The notes beneath the pieces were generated by a model. It ran no database searches. It was given only the letters and a program-made list of their open reading frames with translations, and was not told where the DNA came from. This document shows, piece by piece, positions 55,781-64,000 of a stretch of 64,000 nt of DNA. The stretch is from the NCBI RefSeq assembly GCF_000368565.1, contig NZ_KB849543.1, positions 502,065-566,064 of the forward strand, written 5' to 3'. Positions within the stretch are counted from its first letter, which is position 1, and each line of letters starts with the position of its first letter. Position numbers and translations under genes: made by a program. Source of the stretch: Acinetobacter gerneri DSM 14967 = CIP 107464 = MTCC 9824 (GTDB taxonomy: Bacteria > Pseudomonadota > Gammaproteobacteria > Pseudomonadales > Moraxellaceae).

Positions 55781-56533
55781 ATGAAGGCTCTTGTTGCTGT
55801 AAAACGTGTGGTTGATGCCAACGTTAAAGTTCGCGTAAAGCCGGACAATAGTGGGGTTGACCTTGCTAACGTTAAAATGTCAATTAACCCATTCGATGAA
55901 ATCGCAGTGGAAGAAGCGGTTCGCTTAAAAGAAAAAGGAACAGTTTCAGAGATCGTTGTTGTTTCTATTGGTCCTAAAGAAGCTCAAGAACAAATTCGTT
56001 CAGCGATGGCACTTGGTGCTGACCGTGGTATTTTGGTTGAAGCTGACGATAACCAAATTGGCGCTTTAGAAGTTGCTAAAATCCTTAAAGGTGTTGTTGA
56101 ACAAGAACAACCACAACTCATCCTTTTAGGTAAACAAGCAATTGATGATGACTCAAACCAAGTTGGTCAAATGCTTGGTGCATTGTTAAATGCAGGTCAA
56201 GGTACTTTCGCTTCAGAAGTTAAAGTTGAAGGCGATAAAGTACAAGTTACTCGTGAAATTGATGGTGGTTTACAAACTGTAGAGTTGAACCTTCCAGCGA
56301 TCATCACAACTGACCTTCGTTTGAATGAGCCACGTTATGCTGCTTTGCCTAACATCATGAAAGCGCGTAAAAAACCACTTGATACAAAAACTCCTGCTGA
56401 TTTTGGCGTGACTTCAACAACTCAACTTAAAACAGTTAAGGTTGAACCACCTGCAGAGCGTAAAGCTGGCGTACAAGTGAAGTCTGTTGATGAATTAGTC
56501 GACAAACTTAAAAATGAAGCAAAAGTGATCTAA
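55781..56533 (+). CDS. etfB: Electron transfer flavoprotein beta subunit
   Basis: 250-aa AMP-binding subunit of the ETF heterodimer, which takes electrons from acyl-CoA and other dehydrogenases. It begins [20 protein letters not shown] and contains [18 protein letters not shown], the ETF-beta signature segment, and [20 protein letters not shown]. The rest follows the usual order. Start ATG 55781 behind GAGGA. It is 18 bp before etfA in one operon. Confidence 0.96.
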   Translation: MKALVAVKRVVDANVKVRVKPDNSGVDLANVKMSINPFDEIAVEEAVRLKEKGTVSEIVVVSIGPKEAQEQIRSAMALGADRGILVEADDNQIGALEVAKILKGVVEQEQPQLILLGKQAIDDDSNQVGQMLGALLNAGQGTFASEVKVEGDKVQVTREIDGGLQTVELNLPAIITTDLRLNEPRYAALPNIMKARKKPLDTKTPADFGVTSTTQLKTVKVEPPAERKAGVQVKSVDELVDKLKNEAKVI

Positions 56534-56551
56534 TAGGCAGGGATATAAATC

Positions 56552-57484
56552 ATGAGTATTTTAGTTCTCGCTGAGCACGACAATAAAACACTTAACGGTG
56601 CAACTTTAAACGTTGTTGCTGCAGCTCAAAAAATCGGTGGTGACATCACTATCCTTGTTGCTGGTTCTGGTGCGCAAGCTGTAGCTGATGCTGCTGCTAA
56701 AGTTGCAGGTGTGAGCAAAGTATTACTTGCTGACAATGCAGTTTATGCAAATCAATTGGCTGAAAACGTAGCTGCTTTAGTTGCTGACTTGGGTAAAGGT
56801 TATAGCCATATCCTTGCAGCTGCGACTACAAATGGTAAAAACATTTTACCTCGCGTTGCTGCACTTTTAGACGTAAGCATGATCACTGACATCATCGCTG
56901 TTGAAGGTCCAAAAACTTTCAAACGTCCTATCTATGCAGGTAATGCGATCGCAACTGTTGAATCTTCTGAATCAATCGTTGTTGCAACTGTACGTGGTAC
57001 AGCATTTGATCCAGTTGCTGCAGAAGGTGGTTCTGCTGCTGTTGAAGCTGTTGCAGAAGTGAAAGATGCTGGTATTTCTAAGTTTATCAACGAAGAAATC
57101 GTAAAAACTGAACGCCCAGAATTGGCAGGTGCACGTATCGTTGTATCTGGTGGTCGTGGTGTAGCTTCAGGTGAAAACTACCATAAAGTTCTTGATCCAT
57201 TGGCTGACAAACTTGGTGCTGCTCAAGGTGCATCACGTGCGGCAGTTGACGCTGGCTTCGTTCCAAACGATATGCAAGTAGGTCAAACAGGTAAAATCGT
57301 TGCTCCAGATCTCTACATCGCTGTAGGTATTTCTGGTGCGATTCAGCACTTGGCTGGTATGAAAGATTCTAAAGTGATCGTAGCGATCAACAAAGATGAA
57401 GAAGCACCAATCAATGCTGTTGCTGACTACTGGTTAGTTGGTGATTTGAATACCGTAGTTCCAGAATTAGTTTCTAAACTTTAA
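56552..57484 (+). CDS. etfA: Electron transfer flavoprotein alpha subunit
   Basis: 310-aa FAD-binding subunit of ETF. The C-terminal FAD domain has VVSGGRGVASGENYHKVLDP and LGAAQGASRAAVDAGF, and LYIAVGISGAIQHLAGMKDS near residue 255, which wraps the flavin. Electrons pass on to ETF:quinone oxidoreductase, which is not in this window. Stops at a hairpin terminator. Confidence 0.96.
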   Translation: MSILVLAEHDNKTLNGATLNVVAAAQKIGGDITILVAGSGAQAVADAAAKVAGVSKVLLADNAVYANQLAENVAALVADLGKGYSHILAAATTNGKNILPRVAALLDVSMITDIIAVEGPKTFKRPIYAGNAIATVESSESIVVATVRGTAFDPVAAEGGSAAVEAVAEVKDAGISKFINEEIVKTERPELAGARIVVSGGRGVASGENYHKVLDPLADKLGAAQGASRAAVDAGFVPNDMQVGQTGKIVAPDLYIAVGISGAIQHLAGMKDSKVIVAINKDEEAPINAVADYWLVGDLNTVVPELVSKL

Positions 57485-57502
57485 TTCTGAAACCTTGGTT
57501 TC

Positions 57503-57537
57503 AAAAACGCTCTTAGTTAACTAAGGGCGTTTTTTGT
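57503..57537 (+). terminator. Terminator of etfBA
   Basis: AAAACGCTCTTAG / CTAAGGGCGTTTT stem with one GU pair, TTAA loop, T6. Confidence 0.88.
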
Positions 57538-57572
57538 TATAGAATAAGTTTTTTAATTGGTCAAAAAATAAT

Positions 57573-58112
57573 ATGAAGAATAAAATAATTTTGTTAAGTG
57601 TATTTCTATTTTTAAATAGTTTTTCAAATATCTATGCTGTAAATTGCCCAGAAAATATTGAAGAAAGAACGTATCAGTTTATCGATGGTGATATAAAACT
57701 TGATATTGAACAAACCAAATTATGTGCTAAGCAAGGAAATATTAGAGCACAAAAAGATTTGGCCTTAGCCTATGCATCAGGTCGTTTGGGATTAGAACAA
57801 GACTTTAAACAATCCTTTGAATGGAATTATAAAGCCGCATTACAAGGAGATGCTGAAGCACAAACTGAATTAGGAAAGGATTTTGAGAACGGATTCGGTA
57901 TTCAACAAGATGAACAAAAAGCGATGTATTGGTATACAAAAGCATCTGATCAAAATTATGGCAGAGCGCAATTATATATCGGTATGCTTTATGCCTATGG
58001 CAAAGGGGTAGAAAGGGATACTGATAAGGCTATAGCGTGGTATTACAAGGCTGCTGAAAATGGTAATACCTCAGCACAAATGTTTGTAGAAACTTTTGGT
58101 CTAAATAAATGA
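57573..58112 (+). CDS. Secreted Sel1-repeat protein
   Basis: 179 aa with a signal peptide (MKNKIILLSVFLFLNSFSNI, then YAVNCPEN) and about three Sel1/TPR-like repeats at residues 50-170: GNIRAQKDLALAYASGRLGL, GDAEAQTELGKDFENGFGIQ and NYGRAQLYIGMLYAYGKGVE. Such proteins scaffold protein-protein contacts in the periplasm or outside. Two Cys in the mature N-terminus (NCPEN, KLCAKQ) may pair. Monocistronic. Confidence 0.83.
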   Translation: MKNKIILLSVFLFLNSFSNIYAVNCPENIEERTYQFIDGDIKLDIEQTKLCAKQGNIRAQKDLALAYASGRLGLEQDFKQSFEWNYKAALQGDAEAQTELGKDFENGFGIQQDEQKAMYWYTKASDQNYGRAQLYIGMLYAYGKGVERDTDKAIAWYYKAAENGNTSAQMFVETFGLNK

Positions 58113-58262
58113 AGTCTTTTGTTTAAAGTAAATATAAGAAACAAATCTACTAAGAAAAGATGCCGTATAGAAATTAAATGAAAATTACCGCATCAATAGG
58201 TGAATTTATATATTTATGCTATAGATATAAGCATAATTTAAAAATAAAAATTGGTAACACTG

Positions 58263-59234
58263 ATGAATTGTCAAAAATGTGGAGCAACAAATATCAATGA
58301 AGCAGTCTTTTGTGGAATGTGCGGTAAGCGATTGCATCATCCTAAAATGCTTGACGATTTTACTGGGCATAGCAGCGTCCAATCTTCTTATAAAAGAACA
58401 GAACAAAATAGTAAAAATCCATTATTCAATCAGAAAAAGCCTTTTAAAAAGCAAAAAGCGACACCTGTTTTTAGCGCAAGTCAGACTCAAAGAAATACTG
58501 TCAATTCTCCACCGCAGATTCCAAAGCAATCGCCGCAGTCACAGCAGGACAACCGTAAAAGCAATATATTTGAAGAAGCATCAAAAGTCAGTTCTTTGAA
58601 AGAGTTAACTGATCTTTTAAGTAAAACGTGGAATGAAAAATCCAGTAACGAGCCAGCAAAAGCATCTAGTTCAAAGAGGAAAAATCCTAAAAACTGGATA
58701 TTTGTTGCGATCTTTATTTTTATCTTTTTTTCACCAATATTGTCTTTTATAACATCAAGCATACCGTGGTTAGGGAATCAGCTTTCAAATTTTATCCATC
58801 GTGATGAAGCAGTCCCTGCTGAAGATGCTGTGGCAGTAGCGGATGAAGCTGTAGCAGGGGCGGAGCAAGTTGTTGACGATCAAGATCCGGAAAGTACGGC
58901 TAATCAAATCTATGCGCGTTTTCAAGGGGTGAAACAGATTCAACCTGAGGTTGAGCAATATTATTTAGAACATAAAAGAATGCCACTCAACTTAAAACAA
59001 ATCGAAGCATATAGTGATACAGGGCAGACTGATTATACCTATAAAAATTTTGCTATCGTGCGTGATGGTATTGTCGTGGGCAAGTTTGAGCATGATCCTG
59101 ATAAGAAAATCTATGCAATCCCACATATCAATAAAGGCAAAATTGTTCGTTGGACATGTGCAACAGTCAATTTAGATAGTTCTGAAACGAATGAATGCAT
59201 CGCATTGACTGCGGATCCTTATGCGAGTCGCTAA
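58263..59234 (+). CDS. Zinc-ribbon membrane protein with pilin-like periplasmic domain
   Basis: 323 aa from ATG 58263. The first 20 residues form a zinc ribbon (MNCQKCGATN, then FCGMCGKRL, CxxC-N13-CxxC type). A long basic, Ser/Gln/Pro-rich linker reaches about residue 130. One membrane helix follows near 143-165 (NWIFVAIFIFIFFSPILSFI). A periplasmic part starts with an Ala/Val/Glu-rich segment, then ARFQGVKQIQPEVEQYYLEH and a C-terminal domain with two Cys (WTCATV, NECIALT), resembling the C-terminal region of type IV pilin-like proteins. This mix suggests a sensor or assembly factor; not a canonical pilin. No operon partner. Confidence 0.65.
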   Translation: MNCQKCGATNINEAVFCGMCGKRLHHPKMLDDFTGHSSVQSSYKRTEQNSKNPLFNQKKPFKKQKATPVFSASQTQRNTVNSPPQIPKQSPQSQQDNRKSNIFEEASKVSSLKELTDLLSKTWNEKSSNEPAKASSSKRKNPKNWIFVAIFIFIFFSPILSFITSSIPWLGNQLSNFIHRDEAVPAEDAVAVADEAVAGAEQVVDDQDPESTANQIYARFQGVKQIQPEVEQYYLEHKRMPLNLKQIEAYSDTGQTDYTYKNFAIVRDGIVVGKFEHDPDKKIYAIPHINKGKIVRWTCATVNLDSSETNECIALTADPYASR

Positions 59235-59562
59235 TTCACGTATTTTTTAGATCGCTTTATCTTGAATGGAGCTATTTAAAAAATGAAATTATGCATTTTA
59301 AAAAGTATAGATATTGATCATATTAGGGTTTAATTTCGAGTTTAGAAAAACTTGTTTTTGTAAATAAACTACTGCCTGAAAAATATGCAAATTTTAGCAA
59401 AAATATATCAGAACTCCTTGCATCAACGCTCACCATTTTAAGGCCTTTTGTGCTATAATTTTTGGCTGTATTTTTTAGATTTTAGCTTGGATCATTGAGC
59501 TAATTTTTTATTTTTTGAAGAGCAAATGAAGTGGTGAAAACTGCTTATCATGAGGAGTATGC
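59235..59562 (+). promoter_or_regulatory. gyrA upstream region, 328 bp, with extended -10 promoter
   Basis: No gene. At 59451-59459 TGCTATAAT is a perfect extended -10, about 104 bp before the gyrA start; no clear -35. gyrA promoters are often supercoiling-sensitive, but nothing in the sequence shows this directly. Confidence 0.6.
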
Positions 59563-62541
59563 ATGAGCGTATCGGAAACCAGGCCGATTGCCATTGAGGA
59601 TGAACTCAAGCATTCGTACTTAGACTATGCCATGAGCGTTATCGTTTCACGTGCATTGCCTGACGTACGTGATGGTCTTAAACCAGTTCATCGTCGTGTG
59701 CTTTTTGCTATGCACGAACTGGGCAACGATTATAACAAAGCCTACAAAAAATCTGCCCGTGTTGTCGGGGATGTCATCGGTAAATATCACCCACACGGTG
59801 ACTCTGCTGTTTATGAAACCATTGTTCGTATGGCGCAAGATTTTAGTTTGCGTTATCAATTGGTTGACGGTCAAGGTAACTTCGGTTCTGTCGATGGTGA
59901 CAGTGCAGCAGCAATGCGTTATACCGAAGTACGTATGCAAAAATTAACCCATGAAATTTTAGCCGATTTAGAAAAAGATACGGTTGATTGGGAAGATAAC
60001 TACGACGGTTCTGAGCGTATTCCTCAGGTGATGCCTACACGCATTCCAAACCTCTTGATCAATGGTGCTGCAGGTATTGCTGTTGGTATGGCGACCAATA
60101 TGGCGCCGCACAATATGACTGAAGTGGTCAATGCTTGTTTGGCTTATGCGGACAATCCTCATATCTCTATCGAAGGTTTGATGGAATATATCTCTGGTCC
60201 GGATTTCCCTACAGGCGGTATTATTTATGGTAAATCAGGTATCGTAGATGCTTACCGTACAGGTAAAGGTCGTCTACATATTCGTGGTAAATACCATTTT
60301 GAAGAAGATGAAAAATCTGGTCGTACAACGATCGTTTTCACCGAGATTCCTTATCAAGTCAATAAAGCAAAAACCATTGAGCGTATTGCTGAGCTTGTAA
60401 AAGAGAAAAAACTCGAAGGTATTTCAGAACTTCGTGATGAATCAGATAAAGAAGGGATGCGTATTGCAATCGACTTGAAGCGTGGTGAAAACGCTGAAGT
60501 GATCGTCAATAACTTATTCCTCAATACTCAGCTTGAAAACTCATTTAGCATCAACATGGTCTGCCTAGATAATGGTCAGCCTAAGTTGATGAATCTAAAA
60601 GATATCATTGCTGCATTTATTCGTCACCGTCAAGAAGTTGTAACTCGTCGTACGATGTTTGAACTTCGTAAAGCACGTGATCGTGGTCATATCTTAGAAG
60701 GTTTGACTGTTGCTCTTGCCAACATTGATGAAATTATTGAAACCATCAAAACTTCTGCTAACCCAGCTGAAGCGCGTGAGCGTTTACAAGCAGGTGAGTG
60801 GGCAGCAGGTGGTGTAAGTGCATTGCTTGAAAAAGCTGGTGCAATCTCAGTTCGTCCAGACGAAATTGAGGGTGAAGATAAAAATCGTCCGTTTGGTATT
60901 GATGGTAATATTTACCGTTTATCACCTGTACAAGTGGCAGCGATTTTAGAACTTCGTTTGCACCGTTTAACAGGTCTTGAACAAGACAAATTACAAGCTG
61001 AATATACTGAAATCTTAGGTCAAATTGCTGAACTTACAGCGATTTTGAACGATTTCAATTTATTGATGGGCGTAATTAAAGAAGAATTGGCAGTGATTTT
61101 GCAACAATATGGCGATGCTCGTCGTACTGAAATCGTAGAATCGCGTGTTGATTTCTGTCGTGAAGATTTGATTCCTGAAGAACAAGTTGTATTGACTGTT
61201 TCTAAAACAGGTTATGCAAAAACTCAGCCATTGTCTGATTATGCTGCACAGCGTCGTGGTGGTCGTGGTAAGTCTGCGACATCGATGAAAGAAGATGATT
61301 ATATCCAACATCTTATCGTGACATCGAACCATGCAACTGTGCTTTGCTTTACCAATGTCGGTAAAGTCTATCGCTTGAAAGTGTTTGAGGTGCCTCAAGC
61401 TTCACGTGGTGCAAAAGGGCGCCCTATGGTGAACTTGCTACCACTTGAAGCTGATGAAACAATTACAGCTATCTTGCCAGTGATTGATGCGCCGAAGAAA
61501 TTTACTGAGCGTTTGGCTGATTTTAAAGCCTTTGTAAAAGCCAATAAGGCACATTTACAAGAAAATGAAGTGATCAATGCACATTATGCAGAACTAGAAG
61601 CTGCATTTGCTGAAGTCGCTGATGATGCAGATGAGTTATCTATTTCACTTCGTAAGCAGTTGAAAGAGCTTGGTATTGAGCTTTCAACGACTGATCTTGA
61701 AGATGAAATCATCGCTGAATTTGCAACTCAAGCTGAAAGTGTTCGTAAAAACTTCTATGTATTTATGGCAACTGCAGCTGGTACAGTGAAACGTGTTGAA
61801 TTAGAACAATTTAGTAATGTTCGTTCAAATGGTTTACGTGCAATTGAGTTGAAAGAAGAAGATACCTTGATTGGTGTTGCGATTACTGATGGCGAACAGC
61901 AAATCATGTTGTTCTCTAACGAAGGTAAGGCGATCCGCTTCTCTGAAACTGACGCACGTGCGATGGGACGTACTGCCAAAGGTGTACGTGGTATGCGTGT
62001 ATCATTGGCTGCTCAAGCGGACGAAGAAACTGACAATGAAAATGATTCAGATGATGAAGATTCTTCTGATTCAAATATTGTAAGTCGCATCGTATCTCTT
62101 GTGGTTGTACCAGAAACAGGTGAAGTGCTTTGTGCTTGTGCCAATGGTTATGGTAAACGTACTCCAGTCGAAGACTTCCCGACCAAGAAACGTGGTGGTA
62201 AAGGCGTAATCGCAATTAAAACATCAGAACGTAATGGTGAATTGATCGGTGCAGTTTCGATTGATGAATTTAAAGAATTGATGTTGATTTCTGATGGCGG
62301 TACTTTGGTACGTACTCGTGCTTCTGAAGTAGCAACGACTGGTCGTAATGCTCAAGGTGTTCGTTTGATCCGTTTAGGTGATAATGAAAAACTCGTGGGT
62401 GTAGAAGTGATTGATGCTGTAGAAGAAGATGAAGAAATCATTGAAGAATCTTTAATTGATACAGAACAATTGGTCGATGAACAAACGATTGTTGATGAAA
62501 CTGAAAATGAATCTGATTTAAGAGAATCTGACGAAGAATAA
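59563..62541 (+). CDS. gyrA: DNA gyrase subunit A
   Basis: 992-aa breakage-reunion subunit of gyrase, longer than E. coli GyrA (875). The quinolone region [19 protein letters not shown] carries Ser81 and Glu85, the sensitive wild-type state; the catalytic Tyr is in [10 protein letters not shown] near 120. The GyrA box reads [10 protein letters not shown] near 562. The beta-pinwheel C-terminal domain holds an extra helical block of about 86 residues (643-728, [20 protein letters not shown] onward) between ETITAILPV and [11 protein letters not shown], plus an acidic insert near 823-837 and an acidic tail. Start ATG 59563 with GAGGAG. Confidence 0.97.
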   Translation: MSVSETRPIAIEDELKHSYLDYAMSVIVSRALPDVRDGLKPVHRRVLFAMHELGNDYNKAYKKSARVVGDVIGKYHPHGDSAVYETIVRMAQDFSLRYQLVDGQGNFGSVDGDSAAAMRYTEVRMQKLTHEILADLEKDTVDWEDNYDGSERIPQVMPTRIPNLLINGAAGIAVGMATNMAPHNMTEVVNACLAYADNPHISIEGLMEYISGPDFPTGGIIYGKSGIVDAYRTGKGRLHIRGKYHFEEDEKSGRTTIVFTEIPYQVNKAKTIERIAELVKEKKLEGISELRDESDKEGMRIAIDLKRGENAEVIVNNLFLNTQLENSFSINMVCLDNGQPKLMNLKDIIAAFIRHRQEVVTRRTMFELRKARDRGHILEGLTVALANIDEIIETIKTSANPAEARERLQAGEWAAGGVSALLEKAGAISVRPDEIEGEDKNRPFGIDGNIYRLSPVQVAAILELRLHRLTGLEQDKLQAEYTEILGQIAELTAILNDFNLLMGVIKEELAVILQQYGDARRTEIVESRVDFCREDLIPEEQVVLTVSKTGYAKTQPLSDYAAQRRGGRGKSATSMKEDDYIQHLIVTSNHATVLCFTNVGKVYRLKVFEVPQASRGAKGRPMVNLLPLEADETITAILPVIDAPKKFTERLADFKAFVKANKAHLQENEVINAHYAELEAAFAEVADDADELSISLRKQLKELGIELSTTDLEDEIIAEFATQAESVRKNFYVFMATAAGTVKRVELEQFSNVRSNGLRAIELKEEDTLIGVAITDGEQQIMLFSNEGKAIRFSETDARAMGRTAKGVRGMRVSLAAQADEETDNENDSDDEDSSDSNIVSRIVSLVVVPETGEVLCACANGYGKRTPVEDFPTKKRGGKGVIAIKTSERNGELIGAVSIDEFKELMLISDGGTLVRTRASEVATTGRNAQGVRLIRLGDNEKLVGVEVIDAVEEDEEIIEESLIDTEQLVDEQTIVDETENESDLRESDEE

Positions 62542-62556
62542 GTTAAATCAAAATTT

Positions 62557-62583
62557 AAAGAGCGCTTAGGCGCTCTTTTTTTT
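62557..62583 (+). terminator. Terminator of gyrA
   Basis: AAAGAGCGC-TTAG-GCGCTCTTT with eight T. Confidence 0.92.
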
Positions 62584-62718
62584 GATACATAAAAAAACAT
62601 TGTTAAAATAAATTAAACAATATATTAAATATTTCTTACAGTTAATACTTATTTCATACTTACTTTTTGCATGAATATTCACATTATAAATGCTCTCTTT
62701 GCATGATGAGCAAATACA

Positions 62719-63543
62719 ATGACACTTAAGATAACTATTCAAAAAATAGCATTATGTACAGCTTCAATGTTTAGCCTACAAGCATTTGCAGATCCTAATA
62801 TTAGTTATGGTTTGGAATCTGCAAATGCGACGGGTGGTTATGATAAAGTCACTTTTCCAATTACAGTAAATGAAGCACCATTTACTGGAAGAAATTACTA
62901 CTATGCATTACAAGCAGACTTCATAAAAGACATTGATCCTGCAAAAGGAGGATCGGCGATTTATATTGGTTTACAACCAAGGGATGAAGGTAAAAATCTT
63001 GTTATTTTTAGTACTTTTGGTACTGGAACGACGGCTTTATCAAGTAATTGTAAACCGGGTGCAGATGGAGGTTCTGGCACTTCATGTTCAATCCAATATG
63101 ATTGGAAACTAGATACTCCTTATGTGTTAACGATGCAAAAAGAATACAAGGATAGTACTGCAAATTTAGATGTATGGAGTGGGCATATTCAAAATAAAAA
63201 GACTTTAGAAACCTTGGAAATTGGTCGTTTTTCAGTACCTAAAGAAAGGTTGGGGCTGAATCATAGTATGTATCACTTCAATGAATATTTCCTATTTAAT
63301 AATCCGAAATATAAAAATCCAGAAGATCGACCATGTATCCAGTATTCTAAAATTACGGTATACGCACCAACAGGCTATGTTAAAAATAAAAGTTATCCGA
63401 CCAATAAGATCAAAGGTGTTCGCTTAGATACTGGAAAAGATAGCTGTGCAATCGCACAAAATAAATTGAATTATCGGGCGACGAATATTCCTGGAACATT
63501 TGATTATATAAATGAAACGGGAATCTTAAACAAAAATAAGTAG
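62719..63543 (+). CDS. Secreted protein, 274 aa, possible carbohydrate-binding type
   Basis: Signal peptide MTLKITIQKIALCTASMFSL then QAFADPN (cleavage after AFA). The mature part is probably beta-rich with many aromatic and Gly residues: YALQADFIKDIDP, GSAIYIGLQPRDEGKNLVIF and ENTG-like turns, and two Cys pairs (NCKPG...SCSIQ, PCIQY...SCAIA). The opening layout resembles DUF3472-like lectin-fold proteins, a low-confidence guess. It has no neighbours in its direction. Confidence 0.65.
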   Translation: MTLKITIQKIALCTASMFSLQAFADPNISYGLESANATGGYDKVTFPITVNEAPFTGRNYYYALQADFIKDIDPAKGGSAIYIGLQPRDEGKNLVIFSTFGTGTTALSSNCKPGADGGSGTSCSIQYDWKLDTPYVLTMQKEYKDSTANLDVWSGHIQNKKTLETLEIGRFSVPKERLGLNHSMYHFNEYFLFNNPKYKNPEDRPCIQYSKITVYAPTGYVKNKSYPTNKIKGVRLDTGKDSCAIAQNKLNYRATNIPGTFDYINETGILNKNK

Positions 63544-63847
63544 TTAATCTTTGAAAGTAAGCTGGGCCTTTTATTTATTTGATAAATGGCTTAGCTTTTA
63601 TAATGAAGTAAATATTTTCGTGATTTGTAAAATATTGATGTTTAAAAAATCTTAACCGTGATGATTTATTTGAGAAATATGCTTAAATTATACACAATAA
63701 CTAAAATGCTATAGATTAAAACATTCAAACTGAAGATTAAATATACAATCTAAGAGAGATAAAGCTTTAGAAACTTAAGATTATTTAAAATATGATTCAG
63801 TTGTACAAGGTTGTATATATCTAAATGAAAAAAGCATGGAAAAATAT
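63544..63847. other. 304-bp intergenic region
   Basis: AT-rich. I see no gene, strong hairpin or promoter pair. Confidence 0.5.
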
Positions 63848-64000
63848 ATGAATGATCAAAAACAATTTAGTTTAAGTATTAGCCCAGCACAATATCAGCA
63901 TGCAATCGCATTGTATGATGCATTGCTCGCACAAGATCTCAATAGAATCTATGATTTGATCAATCTCCAAGTAAAAGTTGAATTACAGCAAAAAACTGAA
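63848..64000 (+). CDS. Unknown protein, 3' partial
   Basis: 51 codons visible before the window ends. Starts MNDQKQFSLSISPAQYQHAI and continues with predicted helices (ALYDALLAQDLNRIYDLINL). No family recognised from this fragment. Ribosome-site context is weak (GGAAAAATAT). Confidence 0.5.
   Translation, partial: MNDQKQFSLSISPAQYQHAIALYDALLAQDLNRIYDLINLQVKVELQQKTE

Noticed and set aside
59790..59830. Quinolone-resistance change in gyrA
   Set aside because: Ser81 and Glu85 are both wild type.

Overview
The window reads as a stretch of low-GC gammaproteobacterial chromosome, most probably Acinetobacter or a close Moraxellaceae relative. I infer this from protein character and gene order: lldP-lldR-lldD-dld, an OsmC-YcaO fusion, a PaiB/RNase T/PyrC block, lptM-lysA-dapF-xerC, and a GyrA with an extra block in its C-terminal domain. 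No database search was possible, so genus is an inference and species is not called. Most of the window is housekeeping chromosome; there is no prophage, CRISPR array or complete insertion sequence.

Layout. 1-5.3 kb: YejABEF-type peptide ABC importer, with its binding protein cut by the window edge. 5.5-8.3 kb: an Old Yellow Enzyme behind two stacked palindromes, a glutathione S-transferase, and a frameshifted permuted NlpC/P60-type hydrolase. 8.3-15.6 kb: three dispersed tRNA-Glu(TTC) genes interleaved with an alpha/beta hydrolase, two paralogous amino-acid permeases and paiB; the third tRNA lies 20 bp behind rnt in a pyrC-rnt operon. 15.6-16.9 kb: 1.26 kb of very AT-rich DNA without a gene. 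16.9-19.6 kb: a membrane GGDEF protein and argG. 19.8-23.8 kb: three small paralogous membrane proteins (one cut short by a 322-bp MITE), a divergent LysR/EamA pair and a small P-loop kinase. 24.1-29.7 kb: L-/D-lactate utilisation (lldP, lldR, lldD, dld) behind two TTGGT-N3-ACCAA operators. 30-31.4 kb: ubiC-ubiA, the first steps of ubiquinone synthesis. 31.6-33.2 kb: a small accessory island with two paralogous orphan genes sharing a near-identical 3' end. 33.4-37.5 kb: OsmC-YcaO fusion, PF10118-type hydrolase, DUF2726-like protein. 37.5-39.9 kb: three tRNA-Asn(GTT) genes, two of them in a perfect 139-bp repeat, around a 57-aa protein and a lipoprotein gene with an early stop; then sodB. 40-47.2 kb: Nif3-like protein, DegS/AlgW-like protease, EF-hand protein, Tim44-like protein, radA and cycA. 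47.4-54 kb: lptM-lysA-dapF, an AT-rich 1.57-kb insert bounded by two copies of the dapF terminator, two uncharacterised genes and xerC. 54.2-64 kb: GNAT acetyltransferase, etfBA, Sel1 protein, zinc-ribbon/pilin-like protein, gyrA, a secreted protein and the start of a truncated gene.

How the genes work together. lldD and dld pass electrons from L- and D-lactate to the quinone pool that ubiC and ubiA help to make; etfBA feeds electrons from acyl-CoA dehydrogenases into the same pool. lysA and dapF are consecutive enzymes of lysine synthesis, and dapF also supplies meso-diaminopimelate for peptidoglycan. The most unusual items are the MITE that wrote a new stop codon for one small membrane protein, the terminator-flanked insert at dapF, the probable rnt/tRNA-Glu cotranscript, the converging 3' ends of the two orphan paralogs, and several unassigned operator-like palindromes.
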